The translations under genes and the position numbers were made by a program. 64,000 nt of DNA, taken from Hermatobates lingyangjiaoensis. Lineage: Eukaryota > Arthropoda > Insecta > Hemiptera > Hermatobatidae. Location of the stretch: assembly GCA_026182355.1 (NCBI GenBank), contig JAPFBL010000006.1, positions 7,344,501 through 7,408,500 of the forward strand, given 5' to 3'. A model generated the notes under the pieces. The model ran no database searches. It saw only the letters and a program-made list of their open reading frames with translations, and was not told the DNA's origin. Shown piece after piece: positions 42,601 to 57,600 of this stretch; position 1 is the stretch's first letter; every line of letters starts with the position of its first letter.

Positions 42601-45600
42601 AACCTCAGTGGTAATAATAATATGCTTGAATGTGTAAAATTGTAGTTTATGGATGTTAAATATGACTGTCTTTTTTTTTTGTTATGTTGTACTTCTTTTT
42701 ACAATGTGTTCTAAAGATGTGCACTTATTTATGTAAAACATGTTAAATTTGGACCCCCATTAGCATGAGTACATGTCTGAGTTACTATTATTTTTTGTGT
42801 ACACTGTCATTAATTCATTGCTTGGCGAGAAAAAAAGGGAAAGAAAAAATATAGTTAAATATCACTTAAAATCAATTTCAACAAAGAAGTAACCAAAGGA
42901 AATAATAATTTTTACAATAAATAAGAAAATATAGCAGAACTAATAATAAATAATATAAACAAAACTAAATGAAGTTATTAATAAATAAAGATATATTCGG
43001 AAAAAATTAACAATGAATATTGTGTTGTGGAGTTGTTTTCTGCTGACAAGATATGTGCCTTCCCTGAAGCTCTTACGGTAACAAGAGAGTTCCAATAAAG
43101 TATCTGATTAAGAAAAATGCAGAGTTACAGTTAGGTTTGAACATTACAGTTAGAGTTATTAAAACTGTTACCGTCAGAATTCGAATGTAGGACAGTGTTC
43201 AGTCTTACATTCCTCTTATAGGATTAAGAGGTTTGAGAGATATATCAGAAAAATATTCTGTACATTGGAATGACTTTGTTGGGAAAAGTAAGAGGCTGAT
43301 TTAAGATAGACGGAGTAGAAGAGGAAAAAGAGTGTGTGGGAAAATACTCCTTCATGACAGCTTTGAATACAACGGAAATAAGCAGTAATGAAAATGAAAT
43401 ATTTTCATAGCTTCAGGAGTGGCGCATTTATCTTCTTAGTGCCGGATAATTTTTGTGACTCAATATTTATAGTTATTTTCCCTTTCGTCCATTAGTGGTA
43501 GTCCAATATGTGTACGGATTTACTGTTCTTATTCACTGCCTAGTACAAATCCCCTCACCCAAGCGGGTTAGCTCTTCTATTGCTTAAGAAACTTGTCAAA
43601 ATAGAAGTGATTGCGTAAGTTCTTTATTAGAAATTGTATATATAAACTAAATGTTTGATTTTATAAACTTCAAAATATAGTATCAGAAATTATGATTTCA
43701 TTCATGATTTATTTATTATTTATTGTCGTTATTATTAATTCATAATATAACTATTATCTATGGTTGATACCTTTATCACTTCATATATGGAAATTAATAT
43801 TTAAATATCATCTCCCAGTTCATATGAAGTCACTGGTAGTTGGTATACTACTAATTTACATGAGGTTTGGATGGAAAAAGCTTTTTGCACCTAATAAAAA
43901 ATCAGCTCATAAATGCCATTTTTTAACTTCAAATAGAATTTGTAGCATCCTAATTTAAGGATGATTTTTTCTATAAAATTTCGTTGTTCTTTTTGAATGT
44001 TTTGATGAAAAAATTACTGATTTATCCTTTGTTAGTATTCGTATTACATTTGTTGATTATCTTGTAACAATGCACAGCTTCGTTCTTTACTTACCATATA
44101 TTCTCGTACACAAAATCCATTACAATTATTTTTCTCTACATATTCATATTTCTATGTATATTTGGTAAGTTTTAAAACTACAAATATCTAATATATATTT
44201 CTTTTTTAGTCAGCACAATTACTGAATGTTTTTTGCCCATTTTGATGGATTTGTGGAATATTAAATTAAATAAGTTCAAAGGTTCACTATGATTATTTCA
44301 AAATTACAACTCGAAAATATGGCCAGTTCTAGTTTATTATTAGGGTATTTAGTTACGATATTCTATTACCGTAATTATTACTGATGCAATTGTATCAGCC
44401 TCTAATTATTACTTTCTAATTACTTATTCTAATTACAATAATTAAAATTGTCTCAGAATGCAGTAAGAATACTACGCGCCCTATTTGAAATATCGTTGAG
44501 GAAAAATATGGCAGTAATGAGCAGTAGAGTGCACGAAATGGCGTTAATGATGGAGCATCAGCAGTGGTCGTGGCAAACGCCTCTCCGACAGTTCAATACC
44601 CTTAGTCATGACATCATTGAGAAGATTGAACAGAAGGATTTGTCAATCGATACCATTAGAACGATGGAGTCCTCAGAACTGGGTAACCATTTGCTTTCAC
44701 CTAATTTTGATACATACCTTCTCAAGTCTGCTTATCAATTTTCTGCTTAAATAAAGTAACTTTATAACACAAAGGCATATAAATAGTAATAATTTACAAA
44801 AATACAAAAAATAATTTACAAATGGTAATAAGAACAAAATGAAAAGTAGATACTAAAGTTATTTTGATTCATTTAATATACTTTCCTAAGGCACCAACCT
44901 CCTGGTTGACAGTTTTACCTTTTTATCATATTAAAAATATTGATTGTTGATTGATATTGATATTGATTATTACGCAATTAAGAATATCACATTATGTGTA
45001 TTCAGTTTGATTCAAAAATGGAAATTATTACTCAAAAATGCTTATCCCTCATCGACCAAGAATATTACATACTTGGAAATTTAATTCAGTAAACTGTCCG
45101 ATTTAGTTCAGATTTGACAATGATGCGGTTGACATCCCACTGGATGAAGTGTGCAGGGCTCATAGTCCCCGATTGGGCAGGTGTAGTCATACGCGAGATT
45201 ATACTCCTTCAGTTGAACATCCTTAAAATTATTGCTATTTCTCATGACCAGGCTATTTGTGATGTGGTTTCAGTAATAGATTATTAAAGCGACCTTGTCT
45301 TCAGCTGCTATGCATTTTATATTTCGTTTAATAATGTCCTTGAGCACACGTTCAACTGTTTTGTGATCTTCTGAGTATTAATTTTCGTAATGGAGATTAT
45401 CTGTTATGCCTCTTAAATGATTGCTGGTTTGGCTGATGTGTTTTTAATTAAGATGTTTTATAATATTTACAAAGAGACAGCTGGAGTAGCCGTTGTTGAT
45501 GAGGGATTGTTTTGTAAACCCGATGTTCGTCTGAAATAGTTTCCAATTAGCTGTTGTTTTATAGACTCTATGAATTAAGACTTATTGTTGAGTTCTTGTA

Positions 45601-48600
45601 CTGTTGTAGGCATTCACTATTGGCATTGAAATAGGATGCAGAGCTTGTTGATTTCTTGTAATTTGATGTAGTAGGTTTTCTGGTTTTGTTATCTGTCTTG
45701 ATGTCAGAAAGTTGATTTTATAATTAATTGCCATCTCGAAGGTGAATTTGAGACTACGTTCTTCTTCAAAGATCTCTTTAATCATGTTGAGTTCATTCTG
45801 ATCTTTCACTACGAGAAAACCGTCATCGACGTATCGGCAATAGACAGTGGTCTTGTCTCAAGTTATTCATAATCTGGCTTTCTACGGGGCACATATAAAT
45901 GTTGGCAAAGGTTACCCCCAGTGGTCAGCCCATGATGGTTGGCTAGTGTAGGCGTAGTCGCAGATTGTTTTTATTGTTTCCTTAACGGGTACGTTTGAAA
46001 AAATTGATTCTGCGTCTAGTGATACTAACGTTCCATCAGGTTCTAATTGTTTTTAAATAGTTTGTATTTATATATAATTCTAATTGTTTTTAAATAGTTT
46101 GTATTTATATATAATTAAGTGTGTACATCAATATATTAAGTTTGGTAAAAACAGAAGTGATCACAAAGTCAGATAAATTGTGGTATATATGTCATCGGAA
46201 GTGTAGAGATTAGCAAGGGTAGTACCAACGATGAAGCGATGGTCGGTAACAGATAGTGCAAACACGCTCTTCGTTTCAACAAGTATTGTTTTTTTTACTT
46301 TCATTAACCAGGTGTATTGTGGCTGCAGCATCAGCATTGGTTAGTGTCCTTTTACCATTATACATGGTGATTAGCCTTTATATCCATTGATATAAAAGAA
46401 AAAAACACCGAGTCCTAGTACGCAGGAGAAAAAGAGAGAGTGCGAGAGTGAGTAGGGAGTATTGGTCTTATGCCATTTGATAGGTTAACTATTGCCATAA
46501 TCTGTTTGTCTAATAATGGTAACTATGTATTCTTAGTTTCAAATTAATCAAAGCATTTTATTGATTGGTTTATAGCTTGAAAATAAATTAATATGTTTAT
46601 GTGATCAAGAATTACATTATAGGGGTATTTCTTCGGAACAAAAAATTGGGCCCAGTTGTTTTGAGATGTAGTTGGGAGTTTCCTCTACTCGAACTCTCTG
46701 CTTCCCTGCATCCCATCACAAGAACTGTCCTTAGAATCAAACTATCCATAACTCCTGACTTCAGGTAAATTTAACTTTTTAGTCAATTTTATGTATGTTT
46801 TTTCACCTTATAATAACAATGATTAAATTGAGTAATATAGTGCAATGAAGTGTTGGAAACTTGGTACTTTGTCATTATTTTGTCTATGATCCTGTCTTTA
46901 GATGTTGTTCTTCTGAATAAGATAGCCAAAAGAATTCTAACTATTGATTCCCTAAAGAATTTTTCATTGTCTATAGTTGATCTTTCTAGGTCCTAGGTTA
47001 ATAACGTATACTCTATCCCTGCTGCCGCCTCGTGCACAACTGCTGCCCTAACTGCGTTCGTCCATTGGATTACAACCAATGTGATGATTTGACGTTTCTT
47101 TAGCCTCCATTAAGCTGAGTCTTTCATGAATTGTCAAGTGTTTCCATTGGTCTGTGAAGTGACCTACCAATCGACATACATGCTAACTACTATGGACTTG
47201 GATTCAATGAGTGTTTCTGAGACCCAGGTTCTTAAATACATTCTAAATCCCTGATGTTAACTCCCTTGTTATTTTAAAAGCTGCAGAAAGGGGACGTATT
47301 TGCCTTCTGAAAGTTTGTTCTCAAGTTGCTTCTCCGTTCTTTTATATATTTGTAAGTTAAGCTACCTTAACAGACTGTTTGTTGTTTTTTAATATAATTT
47401 AATCGATTATAGCAATAAAATTAAAAGGAAACAAGTTTTCTTTTCTGTATTAAAATAGCTTCCTCTAACCAACATCCATCCTCCAAGCCTACCTTCAGCC
47501 AATCAGAAACTGACTGCGAAGATCAACAATCATTACAAATAATACTAGTAATAAGTAAATCAACCATAGTTATATATAAATATAATTGAAATAACCCCTG
47601 TTGGTAAAGATTAAGTGGTAGATGATAGAGCACCAAGGAGGCAACTATGTGATCCTTTGAAGTTTTTAACTTGATATGGGATTTTGAGTCTGCGATCTGA
47701 TTGAAGATTTGAGGTGTCGAGATTCTGAGTCCATAGAACATTAACTCTTCCCAATTATTTGAGTTCTAAACACAGCTCTCAATCATATAAATTTCAAAAT
47801 TAAGTAACTATAAAACGACAGTAAAAAAAATTGTGGTAACGTGTATTTTACTGCATTTAACGACAAATGGTTACTGTTCTCAGAACAATTAGTCCATTCC
47901 AAAGTCATTTAGGAAATCCTTTACTGTCTGTTCCTTCAATATACTGAATCCAACAATTAATTCATACTTGAAAGATGACAAGTTCGAACAGTTTTCCTTC
48001 ACTTTTGTTATCTAATTATAATCCCTACAGCAATATTGTAATAACTAATTTTGATACTGAAAAAAAATTATGGATTGTCTTACAGATGGAATGACAAGTT
48101 CCATGGAAAAACATCAGAACCATTTTGGATAACAATTGAAGAACCTGGTGACAATTATATCTATCATTCAGAATATTTTATTCTTACCAGAAAACAGGTG
48201 ATCTTTCTTTGAAAGCTTACTTTTTGTGTATTTTCTTTATTCAATAACTGTAATTTTCATTGATGTAACAAATTACTTCCTTTATATGTAAATTTGCTTC
48301 ATATTCCTAGGGAAATGTCGGAAGGTCTATCTTGTAACTTAATAAACATACAGATGAGACAGTAATAAACGAACTGACCCAACTTCCAAGTTGTTTCCTG
48401 CATTTTTTTCGTCCTATAATGGCATGGCAGCAGTTCAGAATAGAAAAGAATATAAATACAAAAAAAAATTGAAATAGAACATTATAAAACTATAAAATTA
48501 TGTACTTAACAAAATATGATTCATAAAAATAAAGATTTTAAATAAATAATTACATTTTAGGAAAGTAAGAATGTTAATTATGTGGACAATCGTTGAATCT

Positions 48601-51600
48601 ATACGTATTATGAAAATTTATAACAGTTACTGAAAAAGTTTCATTCAATGTGAACATACTAAGCAAAATAAAAACCTCATCTACATCGTGTACTTTGATT
48701 GGTGTATATATACAATTGAAAATTATACACATCCACATCTATTAGCTACCAACGTTCCTAGAATGATTTCCATAGTAACTTCTATCATGAGGGGCTCTCC
48801 ACTACAGATTTGTCCTTACTTATTCCGTCTAAATTACGCAGTCCTTTGTTTTACCTATGCTACTTCTTAATATACATAAATCATTTCAGATTCCTCATAC
48901 TCCTTATGGAATAGCAGTAGTTTCAAGCTGCTGGGTCTCTCACAGAGGGAATTTCAGCTTACCTGGATGAATGTCTGCAGACTATAGTCAGGAAGCAATC
49001 TTCGCAGTGCAGAGACTCATTCTACTTCTAAGAGCTGCTCAGAAAACTTTCAATCTCTGATTCCCTGCTGTCATGGCTACTATTGATGTAAACTCTTTGA
49101 ATACTATCATTGGCCATGACGAGCTTTGGTAACATAGTAACAAAATGTCGTCTGCCTTTAAGGCAAACAAGAGATTCCCAATTAGATGACTCGTGATTCG
49201 GAAGACTCTTCTGCGATTACTGACGGAAATGTTGCTGGTATTAAAGGATAGTACTCAGTAATGGTCGAATAAAAAGTCGATAGATTGCTGGAGAAGTCGA
49301 TTGCAGCTGAAATGAATCGAGTACATCTTGCATGAAATTTTAGGGATTTCTAAAGCTTCTCCGGGATGGGATTATTAAAATGTTAATGTTTTTCAGCAGA
49401 ACATGATTTGTTTCAATTTCGAAGGTCTTTTTCGAAATGTTGGAAAAAGAGAGTGTACAACTGTAGAACATCTGAGTGTCCATGAGACCTATATCCATCC
49501 GTATTATTCAGGAAGTAAGAGAGGAAGCATGAAGTGGGTATAAAAGAGGGAGAATGCACCGAGTTTCGTCTGCAAAGATCTTTATTGAAAATAATGGCCA
49601 CAATTTTGTGGTTCCGATGAAATTTCTTATTGAAAAGAATGGCATGATGAATGGAGAGTATTACGTGCAATCGGCTACATAGATAAGATCAAAGTTGAAG
49701 GAGTTAAGGAGGTGGCAACTCAGGAGGAAGATTTTGTTTCTACAAAACAATGTACCCGTAACACTGTCGATGGAAGCTAGATGAATATCTTGACTATCCA
49801 CCTTACGGTTCAGACCTAGCTCCCTCTGAATAGTTTTGTTACAACAATGCAATCAAGTCTATGTGGAAAGCGGTTTGAGGAGATGGCAAAATGTAAGCCG
49901 ATACCCATTTTCAGACAGGGATAAAAGTTGTTTTTTGACAGGGTTGAAAATGAAATGTTAGAAGCCAGGACAGGTCTATCGATTGTGTTAGAAGAAGGTT
50001 ATTATATTCAAAAATAACAAATAAATCGCTAAGTTGATCCTTTTCTCTATATTGACTCGTCGAAACTTTTCAGCCTCACCAGATGTATGGGGAGGAGATT
50101 GTATCATTTAAATACTTAAATTTTAATAAGTATGAAATACCTAAACCCTATTGTATTGAGTGCTTCTAAGATTCCTTATATTTAAGATTTCTGACATTTA
50201 TATTAATGTGAATTTATGCAGTAGTGGTTTTATTATAGTCGTTCTTGTTTTAAACTCCTTTATTTAATATGCAAGGTTAAACTGCAAGAGGTTCAGGAAA
50301 TGGTAATGACGATTCCCATAGTAGACCCCATACCACCTCAGTACATTGTCAAAGTGTTCAGCGATAGATGGTTGAATGCCACATCTGTGACAACTTTCAG
50401 TCTTCGAGACCTCATCCTGCCAGATTGTCATCCACCTCATACAGGTAAGCATGAGTGATATCAGAGAGTATCATGTTACTTGTGTTACTTGTGTGGTCTC
50501 TAAAGTATGAATTTATAGTGTCATGATTTTGATGTTTAAGTTAGATTGGACCCACGCCAGGAAGTGTAGTCACTGGATTGCTTCTTCCCTTCTGTGTTTC
50601 CTCATACATCTGTGTTATCAGTGTCACTTGTAATGTAACACTTACATTGTTGTGACTTTAAACAAATAAAATTAAAAAAAAAAAAGTTAGGTTGCAGTTG
50701 CATTATTACGAGAGAACACACATAGGTCGAGCATTGGCTCTTTATGATGCCTCATAATGAACATTCTACATTGGGAATCCTAAATTTTTCCGGACTCATG
50801 TTTATTATTTAGATTAGGAATCTTTATCAAGTACCGACATCGTACAGGCTCGGGACGAACGACTTAACGTCCTTAGAGAGACGGCGTGGCTTCAGGTAGG
50901 GTTTGGTGTAACGGTCGTTTGCCTGCAATTAGTACTGAAGATTCAATGTTTAACTATTGTTATAACTATATTTAGAGGGGGGGGGGGGATTATGCTCTGC
51001 CTCGGAGAGGAAGTAAGACCATCGATCCTGGACATATGCTAAAAACGTATAATGTTAAAAATCCCTGACATTTTATTGAGTAAAATTTTTTAAATCTAAT
51101 ACAGGAGTAAGGTATTTTAGGGCCCCCGATGGTAGGATCAACCCAACTATGCGATTCGTCCTTGACTCAAGAAGATGCCAATAACCAAAGGAGCACATTT
51201 TCTGTCCCTAGACCAGAATTGATGCCAGAACCGCATTAGAAAAGCAAACAAAATTATTATTTGGAAAACTTATTGTGTATAAATGAATTGTATTGCTGTA
51301 TTGTTTTAAACTTGTTATAAAAAACAAAAGTTGTTTATTTTCTTTTGAATATCAATATAATATGGATGGCATGGTAAAGAAGAATGGTAGAAAGTGTGGA
51401 CACTTAAAAAAGGACGAGAAACCTTGCTTTTGAAGCTGGGAGTAGTAGCAAAAAATATGTTAATTTTGATGAAAAATTAAATGACTATACATTTTTTTAA
51501 ATAAATAACCTACTGTGGAATCATGATTAAATTTATATTAGTTCATACTTATAATGTTTCTGGAAGAGTGTTATTTACTAAATGGGTTCTCGAAATTACT

Positions 51601-54600
51601 TTTACCTTATTTGCCTGATGAAGTTTATTCATCTTTGGTTTCTGTTAGTAATAATCTTATATCTGCATCCAAATTTGAAAGTACGACTTAACTTATGGGC
51701 ATTTTTTGTCACAAATTTAGAATTTAATTTAAATAATTTTATATATATATATATATTCACAAATAGTTCTTGACCCCTTCATTCTACACAGTAATATGTA
51801 AGTTTTCTTTAGGTCTAGGCCTTGGAAATAAACTTCTCCTTCTTATGCCAACGTTTTGATGTATTTTTACATCACATGCTACAAAATAAGATAAGGCTAC
51901 ACTATTTTCAACAAACTATATATAATGTTAATGTGAATTACTGTGCTAACAATAATACTTCACAATACTTTTTTACATAAAAAATGGTTTTTATAGCTTT
52001 TATTTGGTTATTCTTTAATAGATACCAATTGTTTAAGATTACCTTAGAGTGAAATTGCATTCTATTTACACCTTCGAAGATGTATTATGATTTATGGATT
52101 TAATTTAACATTTTTGGGTACTTAAAATATAACCCTTTAAAATATTGGGTGCCTTCACACATTCCTTCATTTAGCATTTCAAAATTACTTTATTGACACA
52201 TAAATAGTTACTAAAGGAAATAACGTACTGGTCGTTTCATGTAAATGTATTATTTATATATGTATTATTTAATGTTGCTATCCTGCCTTAGAAGATAGTA
52301 AATGCTTTTTAGCATAGTAAAAGTGGTAATTAATATTTTATCGCGACTTCATTTAGTTATATATATATATTGTAGGAATGTTTTATAAAAATCAAACTAT
52401 TTATGATATGAGTACCCATTTGGTTTTTATTTAACTTTTTAATTTTTAATTTAAAAATAAATTTACATTTATAGTAGTAACAGATTTTTCTTCATGGCTA
52501 TCATGACAGTCGTTTTGTTTGTTGATCTTTTACTTCTATTTCCAAATATCAGTTGCTTAAGTGTTATCTTTAGTTGACTGAGTGTTTTAATATTACCTGT
52601 TTCATGTCTTTTTTACTTTTTTAGAGTTGCTGGACCTCCACCCACTTCCTGTGACTGCCTTTAACAATCCATTGTACGAGGCAATGTACAGTTTTACACA
52701 CTTCAATCCCATTCAGACCCAGATATTCCATTGTCTCTATCACACCGATCATAATGTCCTTCTTGGAGCTCCTACAGGCTCAGGAAAAACCTTGGTCGCG
52801 GAAATGGCTATGCTCAGAGTCTTTTCTCAAAGCCCTGGCTTTAAGGTTGAGTTATTCAATTATTTTAATTTTTGTTTCTTTTCAATTAGTCTGTTAAAAT
52901 CAAACAAATAAATTCAAATATTAAATATTTAAAAAGGTACAGAAAGAATATCAATGCAAGAAAAATTTTTTTACTTAGAATTTTTTCGAATTTTTAATGT
53001 GGGGAGGGGGGTTAACGTAACTTTTACTTTTGTAGAAAGTTACTTCACTACATTGTATATGGGTGCATATATAATAAAGCTATGCAAACAGAAAACACTG
53101 TGTAATTTATCCGATAGTATTAACAGTTTATTTTTCCAGGTGGTTTATGTGGCTCCTCTGAAAGCATTAGTTCGTGAGAAACTAGAAGATTGGACAGGAA
53201 GACTAAAAAAATATTTGAATTTATCTGTCGTTGAATTAACTGGTTAGTTATTTTATTCCTTTGCATAGGAAAACGTTTGTGCAACTTCTTTTAAAAATAA
53301 CTTAAAGTTGTTTAGTAATCTGTAACTAAGTATAATAACAGCAGTGGAGAGGTCACTGATCTAACTAAATATGAGAGTGATTTACTTTTGTATTTCTGAG
53401 TTTAAACATTTAAATTATATATAAAAAGTAGCAGACCACCCTACTTCTACTGAGTGACACTTAATTAAATTGACAGTTTTTTCCCCTTAAAATATTTGTA
53501 TAAGTGTTTTGTCACTTTTTTTATTGAAAATCATCTAAGCTAAGTTTTAGGTAAATTGGAATTAGCTAAAAAATAATGTATCAAATTTTTGCTAATAATT
53601 ACAAGGCTATGTATGGGGTATGGTTATAATTGAAAATGTTATTAAATCAATGGTTAGTAAAACAAAAATGTTTAAACTGTTTCAATAAATCCGGTTTTCA
53701 ATAGCTCCTTCATATTAAATGCCAAATAGAAATTATCCAAACTTTCCGCCCAGGAATAGCACAAATACCAAAACCCATATGCGTGGGAGTAGGAGACACT
53801 GAGCTTAAAAGTTTTTAACTTTACTAATGGTATAAATTAGAAAAAAATTATATAAAACTTACTTGGTAGAATGCCTCCATCAATAATGGGTTGATGTAAT
53901 TTCTTTTTAAAATATTTAAACCTGAATATTTTTCTGTCAGTTATTAAATCTTTTACCGCTCCGTACATGTAATACCAAACTCCTCAATATATCATTGAAG
54001 ATAATAAAGCAACCGAAAAAAGTCCCAAAAACGAACATTTTCAGTATTGACACTTTTACTTAGCTACCAGTAAACTATAGTGATCATAAAAAAATTGATA
54101 TCATATTTTCAAGGATTCACTTTTTGAAAAAGTCCTTCTTTTGAAGTTTTTTCGAATGGGTGAGTGTGCATTGGAAAATTTGTAGGCTCGCACACACCAC
54201 ACTGTTTGATGGATCAAATTATATTTTACACGAAAAAATTTCCATTGTATTGTAGATGTGACCCGTTGTTTTTAGACCATATTGCATCATGGGAAAATCA
54301 ATTTAGGGGCCAAATGTGATGTTAGACAGTTTTTTCTCCTAAACTGTTTACTTTAGTGTGTTAAAATTTTGCGATTATTAAAGAGAAAAAAAAGGATTTT
54401 TTCAATAACCAACAATGCAAGTTATGCAATAAAATTTAAATTATGTTGACTGCTGATTGATTTGAAAGCTTTTGGACCCTGTACAGGACGTACCGTTTAT
54501 CGGATCATACTGCAAATATTTCCCAATAAAAACCTTATAAAAAAATGAGCTGACGATATTTTCGTATAATATATGTTAACAACATAAGTTTAAGAGTACA

Positions 54601-57600
54601 ACATGTAGACTTAAAATACATTTTTGCTAGACAAACATCGATCACACTGGGGTACATACATTATAAAATATATAACTGTTTGTCATTTGGTTATACTATA
54701 TAGTTTTAAATAGTTAATTGTTATTACATATTATATTAAATTTTTATAACATCTTTTAAAATTTCCTGTATTAAACTTTAAAACAAGAATTACTTTTCAC
54801 TTGTTTCTGAGAACAAAATGTCTAGGCCAATATAAAAATATCCAAGTGCATTTCTCGGTTTTTATAGTTATATTTCCTTTGATGGCAAATTAGAATTTTT
54901 GAAATTGTTTTCATTGCATATCATTTTATGTGCTTTTTTACTCACAAATTTTTTTGTCCTACCAATAGCCCTTTACATTAAAAAGAAAAAAAAATAAAAC
55001 CTCTGAAATCGTAAAATGCACTCTAACGTACCTATTTGTCAATATAATTCTGACAGAATGTTTATTGTTTTCATTGTTGAAGTTTTTATGTACTTAAAGT
55101 AAGATTTTAACTGGAAAAAAATATGTTTTTTAAAATTATGGTTTGAATATATTTTGAATGGTTGTTTCAGGTGATGTGACTCCTGATGTTCAAGCGATCT
55201 TGAGAAGTGACGTAATTGTAACGACGCCTGAAAAATGGGACGGAGTATCACGATCTTGGCAGACTCGTAGTTATGTGCAGAAGGTGGCACTGCTGATTTT
55301 AGATGAAGTGCACCTTCTGGGCGAAGAGCGTGGCCCGGTGTTGGAAGTTATTGTATCTAGGGCTAACTTTATCTCTGCCCACACTGAGCGACCTCTCAGA
55401 ATCGTCGCGCTCTCTACTGCAGTTGCTAATGCCGTTGATCTTGCAGGATGGTTGAATATTAAAGAGGTCATTTAAAAATTAATATTAATGATTTCAGTAA
55501 TTTGATTTTTAGGACCAGAGGTGTCCAAATAGTTGATTAAGAATATAGTGATGTAGATCATAACCTCCCATAAATAATATCTGCACATATTCAATAGATT
55601 TTCAAATTTCATTTAATTTATAGTGTTAATCTAGAATGAATCAGGATAAAATTTAATAAAGCTCTGGTTTTTTCTTGTGCTATACAGAATCAATGATCCT
55701 TTTAAATCACCTTAAAAATTTAAATCACCTTAGGAGGCAGTAGCTGAGTTGACCATTGGATTATATTTTTCTGTATTAACCATAATGAACATTTCATTTT
55801 TAAATTGCTGCCTTTAAATTAAATATTGAAAATCATTAAATTTAAAATAATATTCAACTTTATGAGAGTTTAGAAGTGGAATTAAATTATTTGAAAAAAT
55901 AAGTAATCTATTTTTTTTATTAATGTTAGTGATATGTGTATTTTTTAGCATTGTTTCGCTTGTTGATTATTAAGGTATTTTGTTGAAATCTCTTTTTTAA
56001 AACAGATGGGTTTGTACAACTTTCGTCCTTCAGTTAGACCAGTTCCTCTTGAAGTTCACATTCAGGGATTTCAAGGAAAGCATTACTGCCCAAGGATGGC
56101 TACTATGAATAGACCAATATATATTGCCATCCAGACTTACTCTCCAGCTCAACCAACCCTTGTGTTTGTCTCCTCCCGACGGCAAACCAGACTGACGGCT
56201 CTTGACCTCATAGCTCTCTTGGCGGCTGAAAACAATCCAAAACAATGGCTTCACATTTCTGAAGAGGTGCACATAATAAATATGTATCATTATTATCATT
56301 AGCCAATTATATTTTGTTAAAAATCATTATTCCTGATATACACATTTGAGATTTTCTTAGCTGTAGATTGTAATTGTGTTAAGTGGTTTCCTTCAGTGAT
56401 CAGATTCAGGGGGTTCGCATGGGATCGTTCGCGAACCCGTTCTTGAAATTCAAGACGTTCAGCGAACCCATTCTTAATTTAATGTCAGACTCCTATAAAA
56501 ATTCGAAAAAGAAAAAAAATTGAAGATTTTTTTATTTTATGTTAGACATTTCATCAAAAATATTAAAAATGTAAATTAGGTTTTGTGTAAAGAAAGCACT
56601 CTAAGACTATTACACGTTTGGGCACGCTTCATAATGTTTCGTCTGTTTTCTACAATTATTCTCACATATCTCGATCACTTCCTGGCGTGCAGGCGTGCTA
56701 ATGTTTGCTTGAGTATTTTTAATGTAAACTTTTTTATTTTTTTTAGAATTTTGTTCTTTATGAATAATAGCTATTTCGTGATTTTTTTAAAGTTATACTT
56801 AATATATGTGCGTAATTTAGTTTCACAACGGATAAATATATTAGCTGTTATTTTTAAAAGTGGTATAAGTCCATTTTTGTATGTATCGAGATAATTAAGG
56901 GTTTGCATTTGAGTTAATTTAAAAATATTGGCAAACGTTAATCTATTGAAGTGATGTTTTTAATACTATACACCTTTTAAATTTTATTATGAAATAATAA
57001 TTAATAATTTTTTTTAAAAAATAAATTATTTCCTTAGCTCAAAATGGACTATACCATTTTCAAAAATAACGTATTACAAAAAATAAAAACTAGAATAAAT
57101 TTAAGTCCATGTTTTTATAGAATATTAGCTTTACCAAAATGAAGTTTTAATGAAAAAGGTAATAATGAAACCATTTAAATACTCGAGTAATCAAATTCAT
57201 TAAGAGTTGATATTAGTTATATTAAAAAAGCGATATGAATAAACAAGTGTATAATGTAAATAACTTATAATTATTTTGTAAAAAACAAAAACTTATAATT
57301 TTGAAATTATTTGTCTTTTACTACTAGTTTAGTGAAGTATTCATGGTAAATACAGTGCACAGTGCAGTCAAAATAATCAATAATAATTACAATAAGAAAG
57401 TTGTTTTAATTATAACTATTAGGAATGGACGTATTCCACTTTCAAAAAAAAATATTTTTGCGGTAACATTTTATAGCAAAACGTTTTTTCTTTTACTTTA
57501 TGGTAAAATCGTACTCCATTGAATATATAATTAAAAATATGAAGAGAAGATGTCTATATTTTACTAAAATTACCGTTAACTCATTTTTTTTATAAAATAG

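Larger units (their letters stand above)
50445..52624 (+). other. Intron 24
   Basis: 2180 bp. Carries a SINE-related block and a poly-A-tailed segment (separate entries), a G13 run at 50976-50988, a PLE-type CCAACGTTTTGATGTA module near 51857, and (AT)n near 51741-51755. Remainder AT-rich. Confidence 0.7.

Noticed and set aside
56583..56894. 103-codon ORF in intron 28
   Set aside because: Low-complexity Phe/Leu/Ile-rich translation of AT-rich DNA; no motif, and no splice context joining it to ASCC3.
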